Of a DNA stretch of 64,000 bases, positions 50,641-63,146 are shown in pieces. Below the pieces are notes generated by a model. The model did not search any database. It was not told the DNA's origin and was given only the letters and a program-made list of their open reading frames with translations. A program made the position numbers and the translations under genes. This stretch comes from Apostichopus japonicus (Eukaryota > Echinodermata > Holothuroidea > Aspidochirotida > Stichopodidae). The DNA is taken from positions 26,594,876 through 26,658,875 of the forward strand of contig NC_092567.1 in the NCBI RefSeq assembly GCF_037975245.1, in the 5' to 3' direction. Every line of letters begins with the position of its first letter. The first letter of the stretch is position 1.

Positions 50641-51017
50641 CAAGGGCGTAGGAACCGGGGGGCCGGGGGGCGCCAGCCCCCCCTCCCAGTGAAAAATGTG
50701 GAGGGGCGGAAGTATCATTCCGCCCCCCCCCCCCGCTTCGCAAGTCAGAAAACCCCTTTTTCATTTCCAAATGAGAAAAAAATCTCATTTGGAGCACCAA
50801 ATTGCATCTAAGGCCAGGTGAAAATGCAAAATTATATACAAAATGGAGTGGGTGGGTTGAAGTGTGCTATATTGCATCAAATTGCATCTGAGGCCACCTG
50901 GAAATGCAAAAAAAATCCAAAGGGGAGGGGACACCCTCCCCTTAGACCCCTCCCCCGGGCCGGCCATCAGTCTTCAGCCCCCCCCCCCCCACTCAAAAGT
51001 ACCTTCCTACGCCACTG
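50641..51017. mobile_element. Small hAT element with perfect 8-bp target duplication
   Basis: 377 bp with ends CAAGGGCGTAGGAACC and (reverse complement) CAGTGGCGTAGGAAGG. ATTCGCAC flanks both sides (50633-50640 and 51018-51025). C and G runs at 50722-50733 and 50980-50990 are subterminal. An internal AAATTGCATCTRAGGCCA word is repeated in direct orientation (50800 and 50880). It has no coding capacity. Confidence 0.92.
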
Positions 51018-51372
51018 ATTCGCACAACGAAAGCTTTGACGTGTTGTATGTATATATTGACGACTACTCATACTTATTCTCAATTAAACACAATAATGAA
51101 ACTCTTGGCACCCACATGGTCTGGAGAGGAGATCTACATCTATTATTCTTTTTAAGAAAAATAATTTTCAAATCCTTTGCAATTGTTTAGCTTCTGAATT
51201 CGTACAACGAAGGCTTTGACGTGCTTTATATATATGGACGACTACTCATACTAATGCTCAATTATCAACTAAACATAATAATGAAATTCTTGGCACCCAC
51301 GTGGTCTGAAGAGGAGAGCTTCATTTATTATTATTATTCTAAGAAAAAAACTTCTTAGCTTCTGAATTCGTA
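51018..51372 (+). repeat. Two diverged tandem units of about 177 bp
   Basis: The unit starting ATTCGCACAACGAAAGC at 51018 is repeated from 51196 as ATTCGTACAACGAAGGC, with GACGACTACTCATACT and GGCACCCAC(A/G)TGGTCTG shared. A third start (GAATTCGTACACCACG) follows at 51363. The hAT element is inserted exactly at the first unit boundary. Confidence 0.8.
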
Positions 51373-54223
51373 CACCACGTTCCATTATAGTTTTAACATC
51401 ATTAATTTTTTATTAATCCATCTACGAAGGAACCGCAGTTAGACGTCGTATGAGATTTCGTATCTTACTGCCAGTATTCTATCCATTTTTAAATCTTTCA
51501 CGGAGAAGACGAATAACTTCGTTTGGAGTGATGGCAACACCTTTCCAGCTCAATTTGATAACCTTGGACTTCTTCTACTGTATGCCATTTTTCACGGAGA
51601 AGTGTATGACTGAAGAAAAACATGTATGACTGAAAAACATGTATGACTGAAAAACATGTATGACTGAAGAAAAACACGAAAAAGTGAATAAATCAACCAT
51701 TTTTTTCTTCCTTATTTTATTGACAACTTCTGACGTCTACCAGTCACAAACGGACTTTTATTAACTAGTAAAATTCATGTTAAAAAAAAGCCAAATGCAT
51801 GGATTTGTTCATTGGATATCACAAAAACACACAATACAATTTACAAACACATATAATCAGACCTAAAATATAAGAAAAATGACTTGCATAGCATGTATGA
51901 TTTTATGTAATTCTTACACATAGAATTTATGAATAAGGTACCCTAGGCCTCAAGTTAGCGTGCTTAGTTAGCTTATTCGGCAATCGTTATGTAATAGGCT
52001 GTTGTAAAGTTAACGATACATACGTTGCACAAACTCGAGCCTTTACCGGCATATTGTTTGTAGCTGTTGCTAACCCAAGTCGTAGTGATACATAAATCGA
52101 CAGGCTCCCTCGGATCGATAGCATGTGCTGTAACCGAACAGTCATAATGATGCTCAACACAGAAGAAGTTTGTTCTAAATCATCATAATTAAAGTTTGAC
52201 ACACGAAGGTATAAAGAATTGATGATAATGTAAATATGCATGGTTCTGACTTGAATTAATTGTACATTGACTTCTTTAGTGTTTGTATAGCTTTGGTGGG
52301 TAGGACTGTTGTCCTTATTAAATACATAAATGGATGAGGAATGTCAGACAGTGATGGCAGCTTAAAATGTTGCATAGGGGAAAATAATCTCTCACATCAG
52401 GTGAGTGACAGGGGGAGTCTGAGAAAATACTCTTTCATGGACAACTTTGAGAAAAATTCCTTTTTATCTGTTCGGATTATCACCCTCCCACTCCCTTCTA
52501 ACCTTTACACATCACACATTAGCCACACCTGCATCGGTCACGTGGCCTCGGACCAATTTGAAGTGATCTACAGGGATCTGTAAACAGGCTGATTTTAAGA
52601 TCTAAAAATTCAAACATTATGAAAGAAGACATACAAAAAATATATATATAAAATATTATATCATCTCTGTAACTGGCAAGATTAAAAACATTGCAGAGAT
52701 AGCATCAAACATATATCATGATGGCAAGAATTAAAAATAAAATATATCCTTTTGCCAAAAGTTGATTTTATTCACAGATTAGGAGTGGATAAATTGAAGA
52801 ATGCTGACTGTGTGAATGGTCTGAAATTGTATAACCTGTACTTGCTGGGAAGGTCCTGTTGGAAACAGGATCCAGCAAAGCTGACTTTACTATCATTTAG
52901 AATCTAGACAATGTGAATCTCTGATGTCACAAACATGTCTCTCTACCACAAAGAATATACCGTGGTTGGGGTTACACTCAAACACAACTTTCTATCAAGT
53001 TTTAAAGCAGTTAAGCCAACAGTTTGGCAGTCTTGCTGAGTCTTTGGGTATGATCACAGAAAATGTGGAAATATTCTCAACTATTCTTTAAAGTTTGTCA
53101 GAAAAGGGTTTAAAAACCTGATTTATTCAAGGTATATTGTTGCATTAATGTTCCAAAAGAAGCAGATGAAATCGTTTGAATAGAAATTTAGGAAATATAC
53201 ATGCTATGAATTCCAATCTACATGTTTTAATTGTTTCACAAATACTGCACCGGTTGTTGGGTAAAGCATTCTACTATCCTGCACCACTAACCTGAAACAT
53301 TGAAATATTTTATAGTCCATTTAACTACCATGCGATTTGTGAAGTAATGCAAACCATTGCACCACCAAACATGTTTTAGTGAACTCTTAATTACTGCACC
53401 ACTCTTGAAATAAATTTATTTCACAAACTGCACCACTTTTTGTAGGTGAGGTATTCCAAAACACTAGACTGCTCTGTTGAACATATGTAATTAATTAGTT
53501 AAATTTGTTACTACCAGATGATTTGTAAACAAAGCATTTCCACGATGGTGTATGGCTGACTGTGTAGATGAATTAAAGAAACTAACAGGAGTTGTTTCAG
53601 TATTAGACGATTTCAAATATGTACATTCCAACGTATTTTAAAGCTTAACATCCAATATTTTCAAACTGGTTGAAAATGTCTTACAAGCAAGTTAATATAA
53701 CTAATATCCCTTGCCAGTAGTAACCATGTCTGGTTAGAAACTGACGTTGCCTGAAAATAGAAAATACCGTAACAGAGATGGAGAGCGCACTGCACAAAAT
53801 AACTGTGCCAAATTCATAATACACTAGGGAAAATGTTCAAAATAGAGCAAGTAGCTGCAAAAATACTTTCTGACCTCAGCTTCATATTCAACTGACAGAG
53901 AAGCAGGTGTGACTAAAGTGCACGTAAGAGAGAGACAACCATAAACTCATGGATATAACCTTGACATGATAACAACTTAACAAGTTGAACATTGTTAAAT
54001 AAAATGAAGTAAACCAACATGAAAATAAAACTCACCCAAAGTCAATCGGAGGGGGAAAACAAAAGGTTATAAAAAGATAGGAAATTATAAAATATAAATA
54101 GCTGTCATAAAGAAGTTAGCAAACCAAACATAAATCAAACACACAAATGACATTGACGAAATGACTGATTTAAACAAAAGTTAACCTTCTCATAGGATGA
54201 GAGGTCCTTCACCAAATGTCAGA
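51373..54223. other. No gene recognised; probable calumenin 3' flank
   Basis: Includes short GTATGACTGAAAAACAT repeats at 51605-51680 and recurrent CTGCACCAC words at 53240-53450. On the minus strand the part nearest 54223 must contain the calumenin 3' untranslated region; AATAAA-type sites in the minus direction occur near 53416 and 52767, but which is used cannot be told. Confidence 0.45.
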
Positions 54224-54328
54224 TTAAAACTCATCATGATCCTTGATGGCTTGACCAAAATCTGTTGCCTGACTTCCCGCGAATAGATCATACTTATTCA
54301 CGATTTCTTGCTTAGTCAATAATCCGTC
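54224..54328 (-). CDS. Calumenin last exon with HDEF tail
   Basis: 105 nt after a TTTGTTTTCAG acceptor: [18 protein letters not shown], then [16 protein letters not shown] and TAA. It completes EF-hand 6 and gives the ER-retention tail. Confidence 0.95.
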   Translation of the reverse strand, partial: DGLLTKQEIVNKYDLFAGSQATDFGQAIKDHDEF

Positions 54329-57300
54329 CTGAAAACAAAGAAATAAAGAACAGTGTAAATACAGTAATGGAATTAATACTGGTAACGGCAGAGCTGCCAA
54401 ATCCTGGAGAAACAGATTATTTGTGGAACATTTATGTTGATGATACTTTTATGTTGATGATACCTATTTATGTTGATTATACCTATTTATGTTGATGATA
54501 CCTATTTATGTTAATGATACCTATATGTTGATGATACCCTTATATGTTGATGATACCTTTATATGATTTTATATGTTGATGATACATATGTATGTTCATT
54601 ATACCTATATATGTTGATGATACCTATATGTTGATGATACCTAGATATGTTGATGATACCTTTTAGTTGATGATACCAGTTTCGAGTATGTCATTCATCC
54701 TGACAGTCCATTGAAACTGCACAACAACAAAAACTAAAACGAATGCATAAGTCTACATTTCATGCAATGATGTACCACGGACTACCGTCATCCATTAAAC
54801 CAATCCTTTTAAAATTGAAGAAAGCTGATGTGTTTAAAAAAATGTCATTCGAACTGACCATTTTAGAGGTCATTGCAGATGTCACAAACTACTAAAATGA
54901 AAAGATGGATCCTTCTGCCTCAAAAGATGCAACCAATTTGCAAATAAGCAGCAGTTTCAATCAGAGAGAAGTTTTTTAGAAGGAGGACAAGGGGGGGGAG
55001 GGGAGGCAGGCATTCCCTGCGTTCAATCCCATATAGCAAGTTCATTATCCACTTTAAGGCTAACTCTATAGATTCCCTTTACCAAGCTACATGCTGCTTT
55101 CATCTGTCATGTATATAAAGATTTATAAATGCTTAAAACACCAAAACAGTTTGATTCAGCAATTAATTGAATGTATACATTTTGTGTAGAAAGTTGAAAG
55201 TTTATGAAATTTGGGATTCTCAAGAAAGAAAAAAATATAAAGTGGAGTGGAGTATGGTCCAGATAAGTTACATTTTGTACCAGTCACTTCCTGGATTCTG
55301 TCATGGTTCCTATGTCATGTAGTATATAAAGTTCACATGCTACTGTCATGGTTCCTATGTCATGTAGTATATAAAGTTCACACACTACTGTCATGGTTCC
55401 TATGTCATGTAGTATATAAAGTTCACACGCTACTGTCATGGTTCCTATGTCATGTAGTATATAAAGTTCACACACTACTGTCATGGTTCCTATGTCATGT
55501 AGTATATAAAGTTCACACACTACTGTCATGGTTCCTATGTCATGTAGTATATAAAGTTCACACGCTACTGTCATGGTTCCTATGTCATGTAGTATATAAA
55601 GTTCACATGTTACTGTCATGGTTCCTATGTCATGTAGTATATTAAGTTCACACGCTACTGTCATGGTTCCTATGTCATGTAGTATATAAAGTTCACACAC
55701 TACTGTCATGGTTCCTATGTCATGTAGTATATAAAGTTCACACGCTACTGTCATGGTTCCTACAGTATGTCATGTAGTATATAAAGTTCACACGCTACTG
55801 TCATGGTTCCTATGTCATGTAGTATATAAAGTTCACATGCTACTGTCATGGTTCCTATGTCATGTAGTATATAAAGTTCACACACTACTGTCATGGTTCC
55901 TATGTCATGTAGTATATAAAGTTCACACGCTACTGTCATGGTTCCTATGTCATGTAGTATATAAAGTTCACATGCTACTGTCATGGTTCCTATGTCATGT
56001 AGTATATAAAGTTCACATGCTACTGTCATGGTTCCTAGGTCATGTAGCATATAAAGTTCACACCCTACTGTCATGGTTCCTAGGTCATGTGGCATATAAA
56101 GTTCACATGATACTGTCATGGTTCCTATGTCTTGTAGTATATAAAGTTCACACGCTACTGTCATGGTTCCTAGGTCATGTGGCATATAAAGTTCACATGA
56201 TACTGTCATGGTTCCTATGTCATGTAGTATGAAGTTTACACGCTACTGTCATGGTTCCTATGTCATGTAGTATGAAGTTCACACGCTACTGTCATGGTTC
56301 CTATGTCATGTAGTATATAAAGTTCACACGCTACTGTCATGGTTCCTATGTCATGTAGTATATAAAGTTCACACACTACTGTCATGGTTCCTATGTCATG
56401 TAGTATATAAAGTTCACACGCTACTGTCATGGTTCCTATGTCATGTAGTATGAAGTTCACACGCTACTGTCATGGTTCCTATGTCATGTAGTATATAAAG
56501 TTCACACGCTACTGTCATGGTTCCTATGTCATGTAGTATATTAAGTTCACACGCTACTGTCATGGTTCCTATGTCATGTAGTATATAAAGTTCACACGCT
56601 ACTGTCATGGTTCCTATGTCATGTAGTATATAAAGTTCACACGCTACTGTCATGGTTCCTATGTCATGTAGTATATAAAGTTCACACGCTACTGTCATGG
56701 TTCCTATGATTGTAGTATATACAGTTCACACGCTACTGTCATGGTTCCTATGTCATGTAGTATATTAAGTTCACACGCTACTGTCATGGTTCCTATGTCA
56801 TGTAGTATATAAAGTTCACACGCTACTGTCATGGTTCCTATGTCATGTAGTATATAAAGTTCACACGCTACTGTCATGGTCCCTATGTCATGTAGTATAT
56901 AAAGTTCACATGCTACTGTCATGGTTCCTATGTCTTGTAGTATATAAAGTTCACACGCTACTGTCATGGTTCCTAGATCATGTAGCATATAAAGTTCACA
57001 CGCAACTGTCATGGTTCCTATGTCATGTAGTATGAAGTTCACACGCTACTGTCATGGTTCCTATGATTGTAGTATATACAGTTCACACGCTACTGTCATG
57101 GTTCCTATGATTGTAGTATATAAAGTTCACACGCTACTCTCATGGTTCCTATGTCATGTAGTATATAAAGTTCACACGCTACTGTCATGGTTCCTATGTC
57201 ATGTAGTATATAAAGTTCACACGCTACTGTCATGGTTCCTATGTCATGTAGTATATGAAGTTCACATGCTACTGTCATGGTTCCTATGTCATGTAGTATA

Positions 57301-60300
57301 TAAAGTTCACATGCTACTGTCATGGTTCCTATGTCATGTAGTATATAAAGTTCACACCCTACTGTCATGGTTCCTAGGTCATGTAGCATATAAAGTTCAC
57401 ACCCTACTGTCATGGTTCCTAGGTCATGTGGCATATAAAGTTCACACGCTACTGTCATGGTTCCTAGGTCATGTGGCATATAAAGTTCACACACTACTGT
57501 CATGGTTCCTAGATCATGTAGCATATAAAGTTCACACGCAACTGTCATGGTCCCTATGTCATGTAGTATATAAAGTTCACACGCTACTGTCATGGTTCCT
57601 ATGTCATGTAGCATATAAAGTTCACACCCTACTGTCATGGTTCCTAGGTCATGTGGCATATAAAGTTCACACGCTACTGTCATGGTTCCTAGGTCATGTG
57701 GCATATAAAGTTCACACACTACTGTTATGGTTCCTAGATCATGTAGCATATAAAGTTCACACGCAACTGTCATGGTCCCTATGTCATGTAGTATATAAAG
57801 TTCACACGCTACTGTCATGGTTCCTATGTCATGTAGTATATAAAGTTCACACGCTACTGTCATGGTTCCTATGATTGTAGTATATAAAGTTCACATGCTA
57901 CTGTCATGGTTCCTACGTCATGTAGTATATAAAGTTCACACGCTACTGTCATGGTTCCTATGATTGTAGTATATAAAGTTCACATGCTACTGTAATGGTT
58001 TTGTCATGCTTCTGTCATGGTTCCTATGTCATGTAGTATATAAAGTTCACACGCTACTGTCATGGTTCCTATGTCATGTAGTATATAAAGTTCACATGCT
58101 ACTGTCATGGTTCTGTCATTCTTCTGTCATGGTTCCTATGTCATGTAGTATATGAAGTTAACAAGGTTCCTATGTCATGTAGTTTATGATGAAGTTCAAA
58201 CACTTACTTTGTCCTCGTCAGCTTCATACAGAAGATGTTTCATTTCTGCTTCAGCTGGATCGTGGTCTGTCGGGAATATATACTCCCTAACCTCAGAAAG
58301 GTTCAACTTGCCGTCACCGTTCTGGTCCCTGGCTACCATGAAGTAATTTCTTTCATTAGCCAGCCATTCGGGTTCAGGGCCATCTGGATCTTCTCGAGCC
58401 AGTAGATCAGCTGCTGATAAAAGATCAGAAGGCAACCTAATGTGTGTTTCATTCTACTGTGACGTATTATCTTAATTTCAAGCATCTGTGTGAAAGGCTT
58501 CCATGAGATCTCTAGGATCTGACAGGGCTGCAGCGATCAATCAATATTTCAACAGCTGACTGCTAAGACCAGGCCACGTAAGAGATCAAAATATGATTAC
58601 TAAATTTCCTTGTTGACTTAAAATCATTTCACAACTGTAGTAGTGACTTCAACAATTGTTCACTGAGAGTAAAAGTCCACTCAGTGCCTACCATTCAATT
58701 TCTATATTTGTTGTCTTTAACCTGATGTTCTATTGGTTTCGAAACTTTAATTAACATAATTGAAGCAGATCTCTTTTAATTATGGAAGAGATTTTTGATA
58801 TATCATTGCCTGTTTAAAAAAAAAAGAAGAATTATATGCTGCCAGATCAGGTTGTATTTCTACCTCACTTTTATTTGAAGTATTGACAATTAATGTGAGG
58901 CATATCAAATCAAATGGCTGGACTGGTTAGTCTAATATGCAAAAAGTGTTAATTGGATCTTCATATTGCCTTAGAAACGATATATATATTCTGTTTGGTC
59001 TGTAATTTGATCTTTGGCAAGCAATAAATCAGGGGTTCTCAAATAAGTCCCTATAGGGGCCAAATAGATCAATTGGTTGGAGCAAATGGCTGGACAGAAC
59101 CATAAATCTCACTATATAATACACTTTCTCTCCTCAAGCCTCAGACCCACCATATGCATACAAGATTGTGTGTTGTTTCCTTTTTTCCAGACTAGATTTG
59201 GCCTGTAGGTCACCCTTATGAGCAACTCTGCCATAAATGCTTCTCTCTTACTAAAAGCAGTAGAAATAATGAACTAACAAATAAATTCTTCCAGTGAAAC
59301 TAATCCATCTTTATCCTTGTCCATATCCTCCAATGTTTCTTCGGCAACCAAATCCTTCATGTGATCAAAGCCCTCTGGATGCAAGAAAGCTGTGTATTCC
59401 TCCTGGTTGAGATCTCCAGTTCTGTCTATGTCGGCTAACTTCCACCGGGCACGGTCCCTTCTCAGCCTTTTAACAAAGTCTTGTCCAGTGTAAGTCTTAA
59501 CAAGGTCTTCCTCTACAAGGAAGAAAGAAAATTAAGAGGAAAGTATTACAAGAGGGCAAGCAACTGAAATAGTTTATACAGGAATATACAGTAGGATTGG
59601 TGGGGAAGGGCATGTGGAGGGGCTAGAAGAGAGAAAGAAAATAATTCAATGATAGCAGAGATTGTAAATATGTTACCACACTGTTAATGATTCTTAGTCT
59701 CTTTTATAATCTACCATTATAATGCAGTTATCACTATACTCTCTTATCAAACTAATTGTTTTCAAGATTATTAATATTAAATCACAATTAATGCATTTCC
59801 CCTTCCCTTTAATATTTCCTTATCGGTGTGTTGTATGTTACCCAACCGATGACTACCACACAAACAATCATCGCTGATGTTACTTAAAATACCCTCGGAA
59901 CTGAAGCCTACTCCCTGAGTGAGAAAAGACCGTTTAAAGCGAATTCTGACTTACTTTTTAGCTTTGGTATTAAAGTCATATACAATTTCACCAGGGTTTC
60001 TTTGCTAACATTTCTTGAAGCTTTAGCTATTTTGATGGCAGATCCTAAGACCTGGGCAGACAAAAGCAAGCTACAGGGCAAGTCAATTCCAGTGCATCTC
60101 TGCAAACAATAACATACCACTCATGCCACTGTAGGTCGTCTGATTGTATTCATGCCAGGTAATTTTGCTATCTCCATTCTGGTTTTGACCTTTCCATAAT
60201 CTGTCAGCATCTCTGTACATGTAACGATTCTGTTGAGAGGAACACAAACAATCCTGTAAGAATATCTTTTATGCAAAATGGTACGTGGAATTTCTTAAAT

Positions 60301-63146
60301 TGAAACACAGAAACAGGAAACAACATCATTCCTGAAATTTCTTGCATATATAATGTTAAGCACTGCAAGGGCACTACAAAATGTTAGGACAGTCATTGAG
60401 CTTTGGGCCTTTACTTATTGTGTTTGACATTCTTAGAGAAACTTTGGGAAAGGGGTACTTTTACTGGAGTTCAAAGTGCATTCTGACATTACATGGTACT
60501 TCAACATTAGGGAAAAAACTTAATTACTTTGTTCTCCCTAACCTTCCCTTACCTAACACGAATATATTCGATAAGTATTCGATAAGTATTCAAAGATTTC
60601 CTTAGTATTCAGAAAATCTACCGTATAACACACAGTACAAAATAAGTATTCGAATACTTATACGAATAACTATAAGCCTTCGTCAGAGCCGAATTATGTA
60701 AATGAGTTAAGTATTCGAATACCTGTTAGGTATTCGAATAGGTATTCGAATAGCTCTTCGAATAGCTATTCGAATAGGTATTCGAGTAGCTTTTGGAATA
60801 GCTATTTGAATACTTAGCTCATTTACATATAAGTATTCGCTCATTTAAATAATTCGGCTCTGACGAATACTTATAGTTATTCGAATACTTATTCGCTAGT
60901 ATTCGAATACTTGTATGCTAATTAGTTATGTTATGAAGGCTTAACAGGTTTCTGAATACTTACTTGAATACTTATTGAATAGTTGTATGCTAATTAGTTC
61001 CAAGTAAGGAGAGTTAGGAATTTGGCCAGCTTGTTGTCCTAGCTTCTTGATTAAATCTGCTATTAAAAGTTGAATTACATTCACGAGGAATAAATATCTA
61101 TTTGAAATGGAGTATTAAGCACAGAATACTAAAACAGTAGGTCTTATGAATATGATCGATGAAATTTTGGAAACGCTTCAGCTATTAAATCCTCCGCGGT
61201 ATATTTCAAATATTTTTGCGCTGTTCAAAGTGTAAGGGTGTTAGCCACTGAAGAAAAATGTTTGTTCTTGATCAGAGAACTCTGGGTTTGGTTAGAAGAC
61301 CAAACACAGAGCAGACACATCAAAACTGGAAAACTCAACCGGATTGGATCAAAAGAAATTATAATTATGAATAACAAACAATATTCAGCTGATCTGGGCC
61401 CAGTCAAAGAATTAAATAAAATAACTTACAGTCGTGAGGTCACACCCAAATGTTAAAGTAAAATACACTTAATTTAAAAGTCTGTTCTGGTGAGTTGGCC
61501 TGCTGGTGACATCAAGTATTCTACGACATCATATCTTCCACGACATCAGATATTCCACAACATCAGAAATAGTTAAACACAATAAATGGTATTATGAATG
61601 TCCGATCCCAACAAAGTATTATCCTTCAATTTATAAGCAATGGTGTCGCAGGGTATCCTTCAGTAAAATAATGTCAATATCCTCTGTAGTAAAATAATGT
61701 CCTTTATAAGAAATGGTGTCCCGGAATATACTTTATTGTAAAATAATATCCTTTATAATAAAATAGTGTCCCAGACTGTCAGTTGAATATCACAACTTCC
61801 ATAAAATGATAAGGACTACAGTAACTTGAACTATGTAAATTAAGGTTTAAAACAAACTATCCAGCCATTAAAACTATCTTTCTCTTCTTTTGCAACTGCC
61901 TTGCTCAGATACTTATAGCCAACTGCCTAACTCCTTTATACCCCTCACAAAACTCCCTTTGTTACTAAAATATACACACACAGACCCCATTTCCTGTGAG
62001 AGCTAATTTCCAGGAAGAACAAGATAGTTGCCTAGCAACCTAGAAGAGGTAGAAGTGTAGAGGTTTTAATCCACAAGACAACATACAAATATACTGTACA
62101 AATGTATAGCCCCTCTGTTCAGTGCACAATGCACCTAATAAACAAGTAAAACTATGGTACAAAACAAAACTTTATGTAAGAGCTGACCATCTTACAAAGG
62201 AAATAAGTATTCGAATAGGCATTCAATGAAATAGGTGTTCGAATACTTATTGGAATAGCTATATTTAGCATTCTCTAAGCATTCGAAGGAAAGAAGTATT
62301 CGAATACCTATTGGAATAGTTATTTTAAGTATTCAATTAGTTATTCTAAAGTCTGAATGCTTAAATTTTTGAAATACCAACTACATAGCTATTCGAATAC
62401 TTAGCGAATACTTAGCGAATACTTAATAGTTATTCGTGTTGGGTAAGGGTTATTGAGGGACTTGCGATACAATTACACTGTACATTAGTGCACCTTCCAG
62501 GCTTTGAATAGCATTTAATCGAATGATCTACATTCTTCTCCCGTGGTGGTTGTGGTGAATCAAAAGCGCGGAGAAATACAATCCTTTATGTGGAACATAA
62601 TAATCGGTTCCAAATAATCGGTAGCGCAATGGATTTTGCCCATGTCGGTTATTTACCGATCGTCTGATAATCAGCCTGATGCCAATTATCTAACTGATTT
62701 TCGGTCGAACACTACTTTTCAGGCAGGCAGCTATGTTTTTTACCACGCTAGAGTGACTACCAATGTAAGAAAAGCCTGCAAGGGCTTATAGATTACAACT
62801 TTCAGGTTAGGTGGCTTCCATTTCAACATTTTAACTCAAATTTGGAATCTCTTCAATTTTGAAAGTCATTTCAAACCAGAGGTTGCTCTTGGATGACAAG
62901 CGCAACGTACTATGACCCGAGTTGGTATTGAAACCAGAACATTCTGATTGCAAAGCATCATTGTTTCACATTCCATGGCCTTACTACCATGAAAATCTGC
63001 TGAAATGCTGTCAGTTGTCGGGTAACCAAGAATAACTTTCAAAGCAAAAAATTGCTATAATTACCTGATTGTGATGGATTTGGTCTTTCAGTTCCATATC
63101 GGACACAAAGCCATCTCCATTCTTGTCTATCTTATCAACAATTTTG
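54224..63146 (-). CDS. Calumenin (CREC family), partial at the 5' end
   Basis: Five minus-strand exons (63065-63146, 60118-60229, 59279-59512, 58208-58413, 54224-54328) join with matching phases into 246 residues without a stop. Six EF-hand loops follow in order: [72 protein letters not shown]. The protein ends [20 protein letters not shown] is the ER-retention tail of calumenin, so it should be a low-affinity Ca2+-binding protein of the secretory pathway. Loop 2 has Asn instead of Asp at position 1. Calumenins are about 315 residues, so roughly 70 N-terminal residues with the signal peptide are missing. Introns carry foldback clusters and a 45-bp minisatellite. Reticulocalbin is the main alternative, but its tail is HDEL. 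Confidence 0.93.
54427..54680 (-). repeat. TATGTTGATGATACC repeat
   Basis: About a dozen units of 17-21 bp with the core TATGTTGATGATACCTAT and variable spacing. It lies about 100 bp inside the last calumenin intron, on the acceptor side. Confidence 0.9.
55298..58197 (-). repeat. 45-bp minisatellite in the calumenin intron
   Basis: About 64 head-to-tail units of 45 bp (plus strand core CTACTGTCATGGTTCCTATG then TCATGTAGTATATAAAGTTCACACG). Variant units (GGTCATGTGGC, GATCATGTAGC, GATTGTAGTATATA) mark sub-lineages, and a five-unit 225-bp block at 57398-57622 is repeated at 57623-57847. Because 45 is a multiple of three, both strands stay open for long stretches; these frames are not genes. The array runs up to about 10 bp from the 5' splice site of the intron. 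Confidence 0.97.
58208..58413 (-). CDS. Calumenin exon with EF-hand 5 and start of 6
   Basis: 206 nt, from a TTTATCAG acceptor to a GTAAGT donor. It encodes [38 protein letters not shown] and [19 protein letters not shown]. The donor lies about 10 bp from the minisatellite that fills the next intron. Confidence 0.93.
59279..59512 (-). CDS. Calumenin exon with EF-hands 3 and 4
   Basis: 234 nt, from a CCTTGTAG acceptor to a GTTAGT donor. It encodes [38 protein letters not shown] and [18 protein letters not shown]. The phrase EYTAFLHPE is a family hallmark. Confidence 0.93.
60118..60229 (-). CDS. Calumenin exon with EF-hand 2
   Basis: 112 nt, from a CTCAACAG acceptor to a GTATGT donor. It encodes [20 protein letters not shown] and [17 protein letters not shown] plus one base. 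The loop starts with Asn instead of Asp. Confidence 0.92.
60540..61020. mobile_element. Foldback-type TATTCGAATA element, part 1
   Basis: A cluster of palindromic TATTCGAATA units within a calumenin intron. An inverted repeat pairs 60643-60706 with 60816-60895 (shared words ATAACTATAAG, TTCGTCAGAGCCGAATTAT, AAATGAG). The outer left end is CCCTTACCTAACACGAATA (60543). An inverted match to it lies either at 61000-61016 (AGTAAGGAGAGTTAGG) or, better, at about 62434-62452. Confidence 0.7.
61020..62195. other. Calumenin intron, possible foldback interior
   Basis: Sequence between the two TATTCGAATA clusters. It contains CATCAGATATTCCACRACATC-type short repeats at 61505-61570 and AAAATAATRTCCTTTA repeats at 61665-61770. 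No exon is recognised. Confidence 0.5.
62195..62455. mobile_element. Foldback-type TATTCGAATA element, part 2
   Basis: A second cluster of AAGTATTCGAATA units ending TATTCGTGTTGGGTAAGGG, the reverse complement of the left end at 60543. If these are the two ends of one element, it spans about 60543-62452 (1.9 kb) with a non-repetitive middle. No coding capacity is seen. Confidence 0.65.
63065..63146 (-). CDS. Calumenin exon with EF-hand 1
   Basis: 82 nt from a CTTGCAG acceptor to a GTAATT donor. The first base completes a split codon, then [20 protein letters not shown] and DQIHHNQ. It is the most 5' exon recognised. Confidence 0.9.

Noticed and set aside
55247-57874. Long open frames with 15-residue repeats on both strands, looking like repeat proteins
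   Set aside because: They are frames through a 45-bp minisatellite within a calumenin intron; length and openness follow from the unit being a multiple of three.
55298-58197. Possible CRISPR array (regular repeats)
   Set aside because: Units are contiguous with no unique spacers, and the host sequence is an animal intron.
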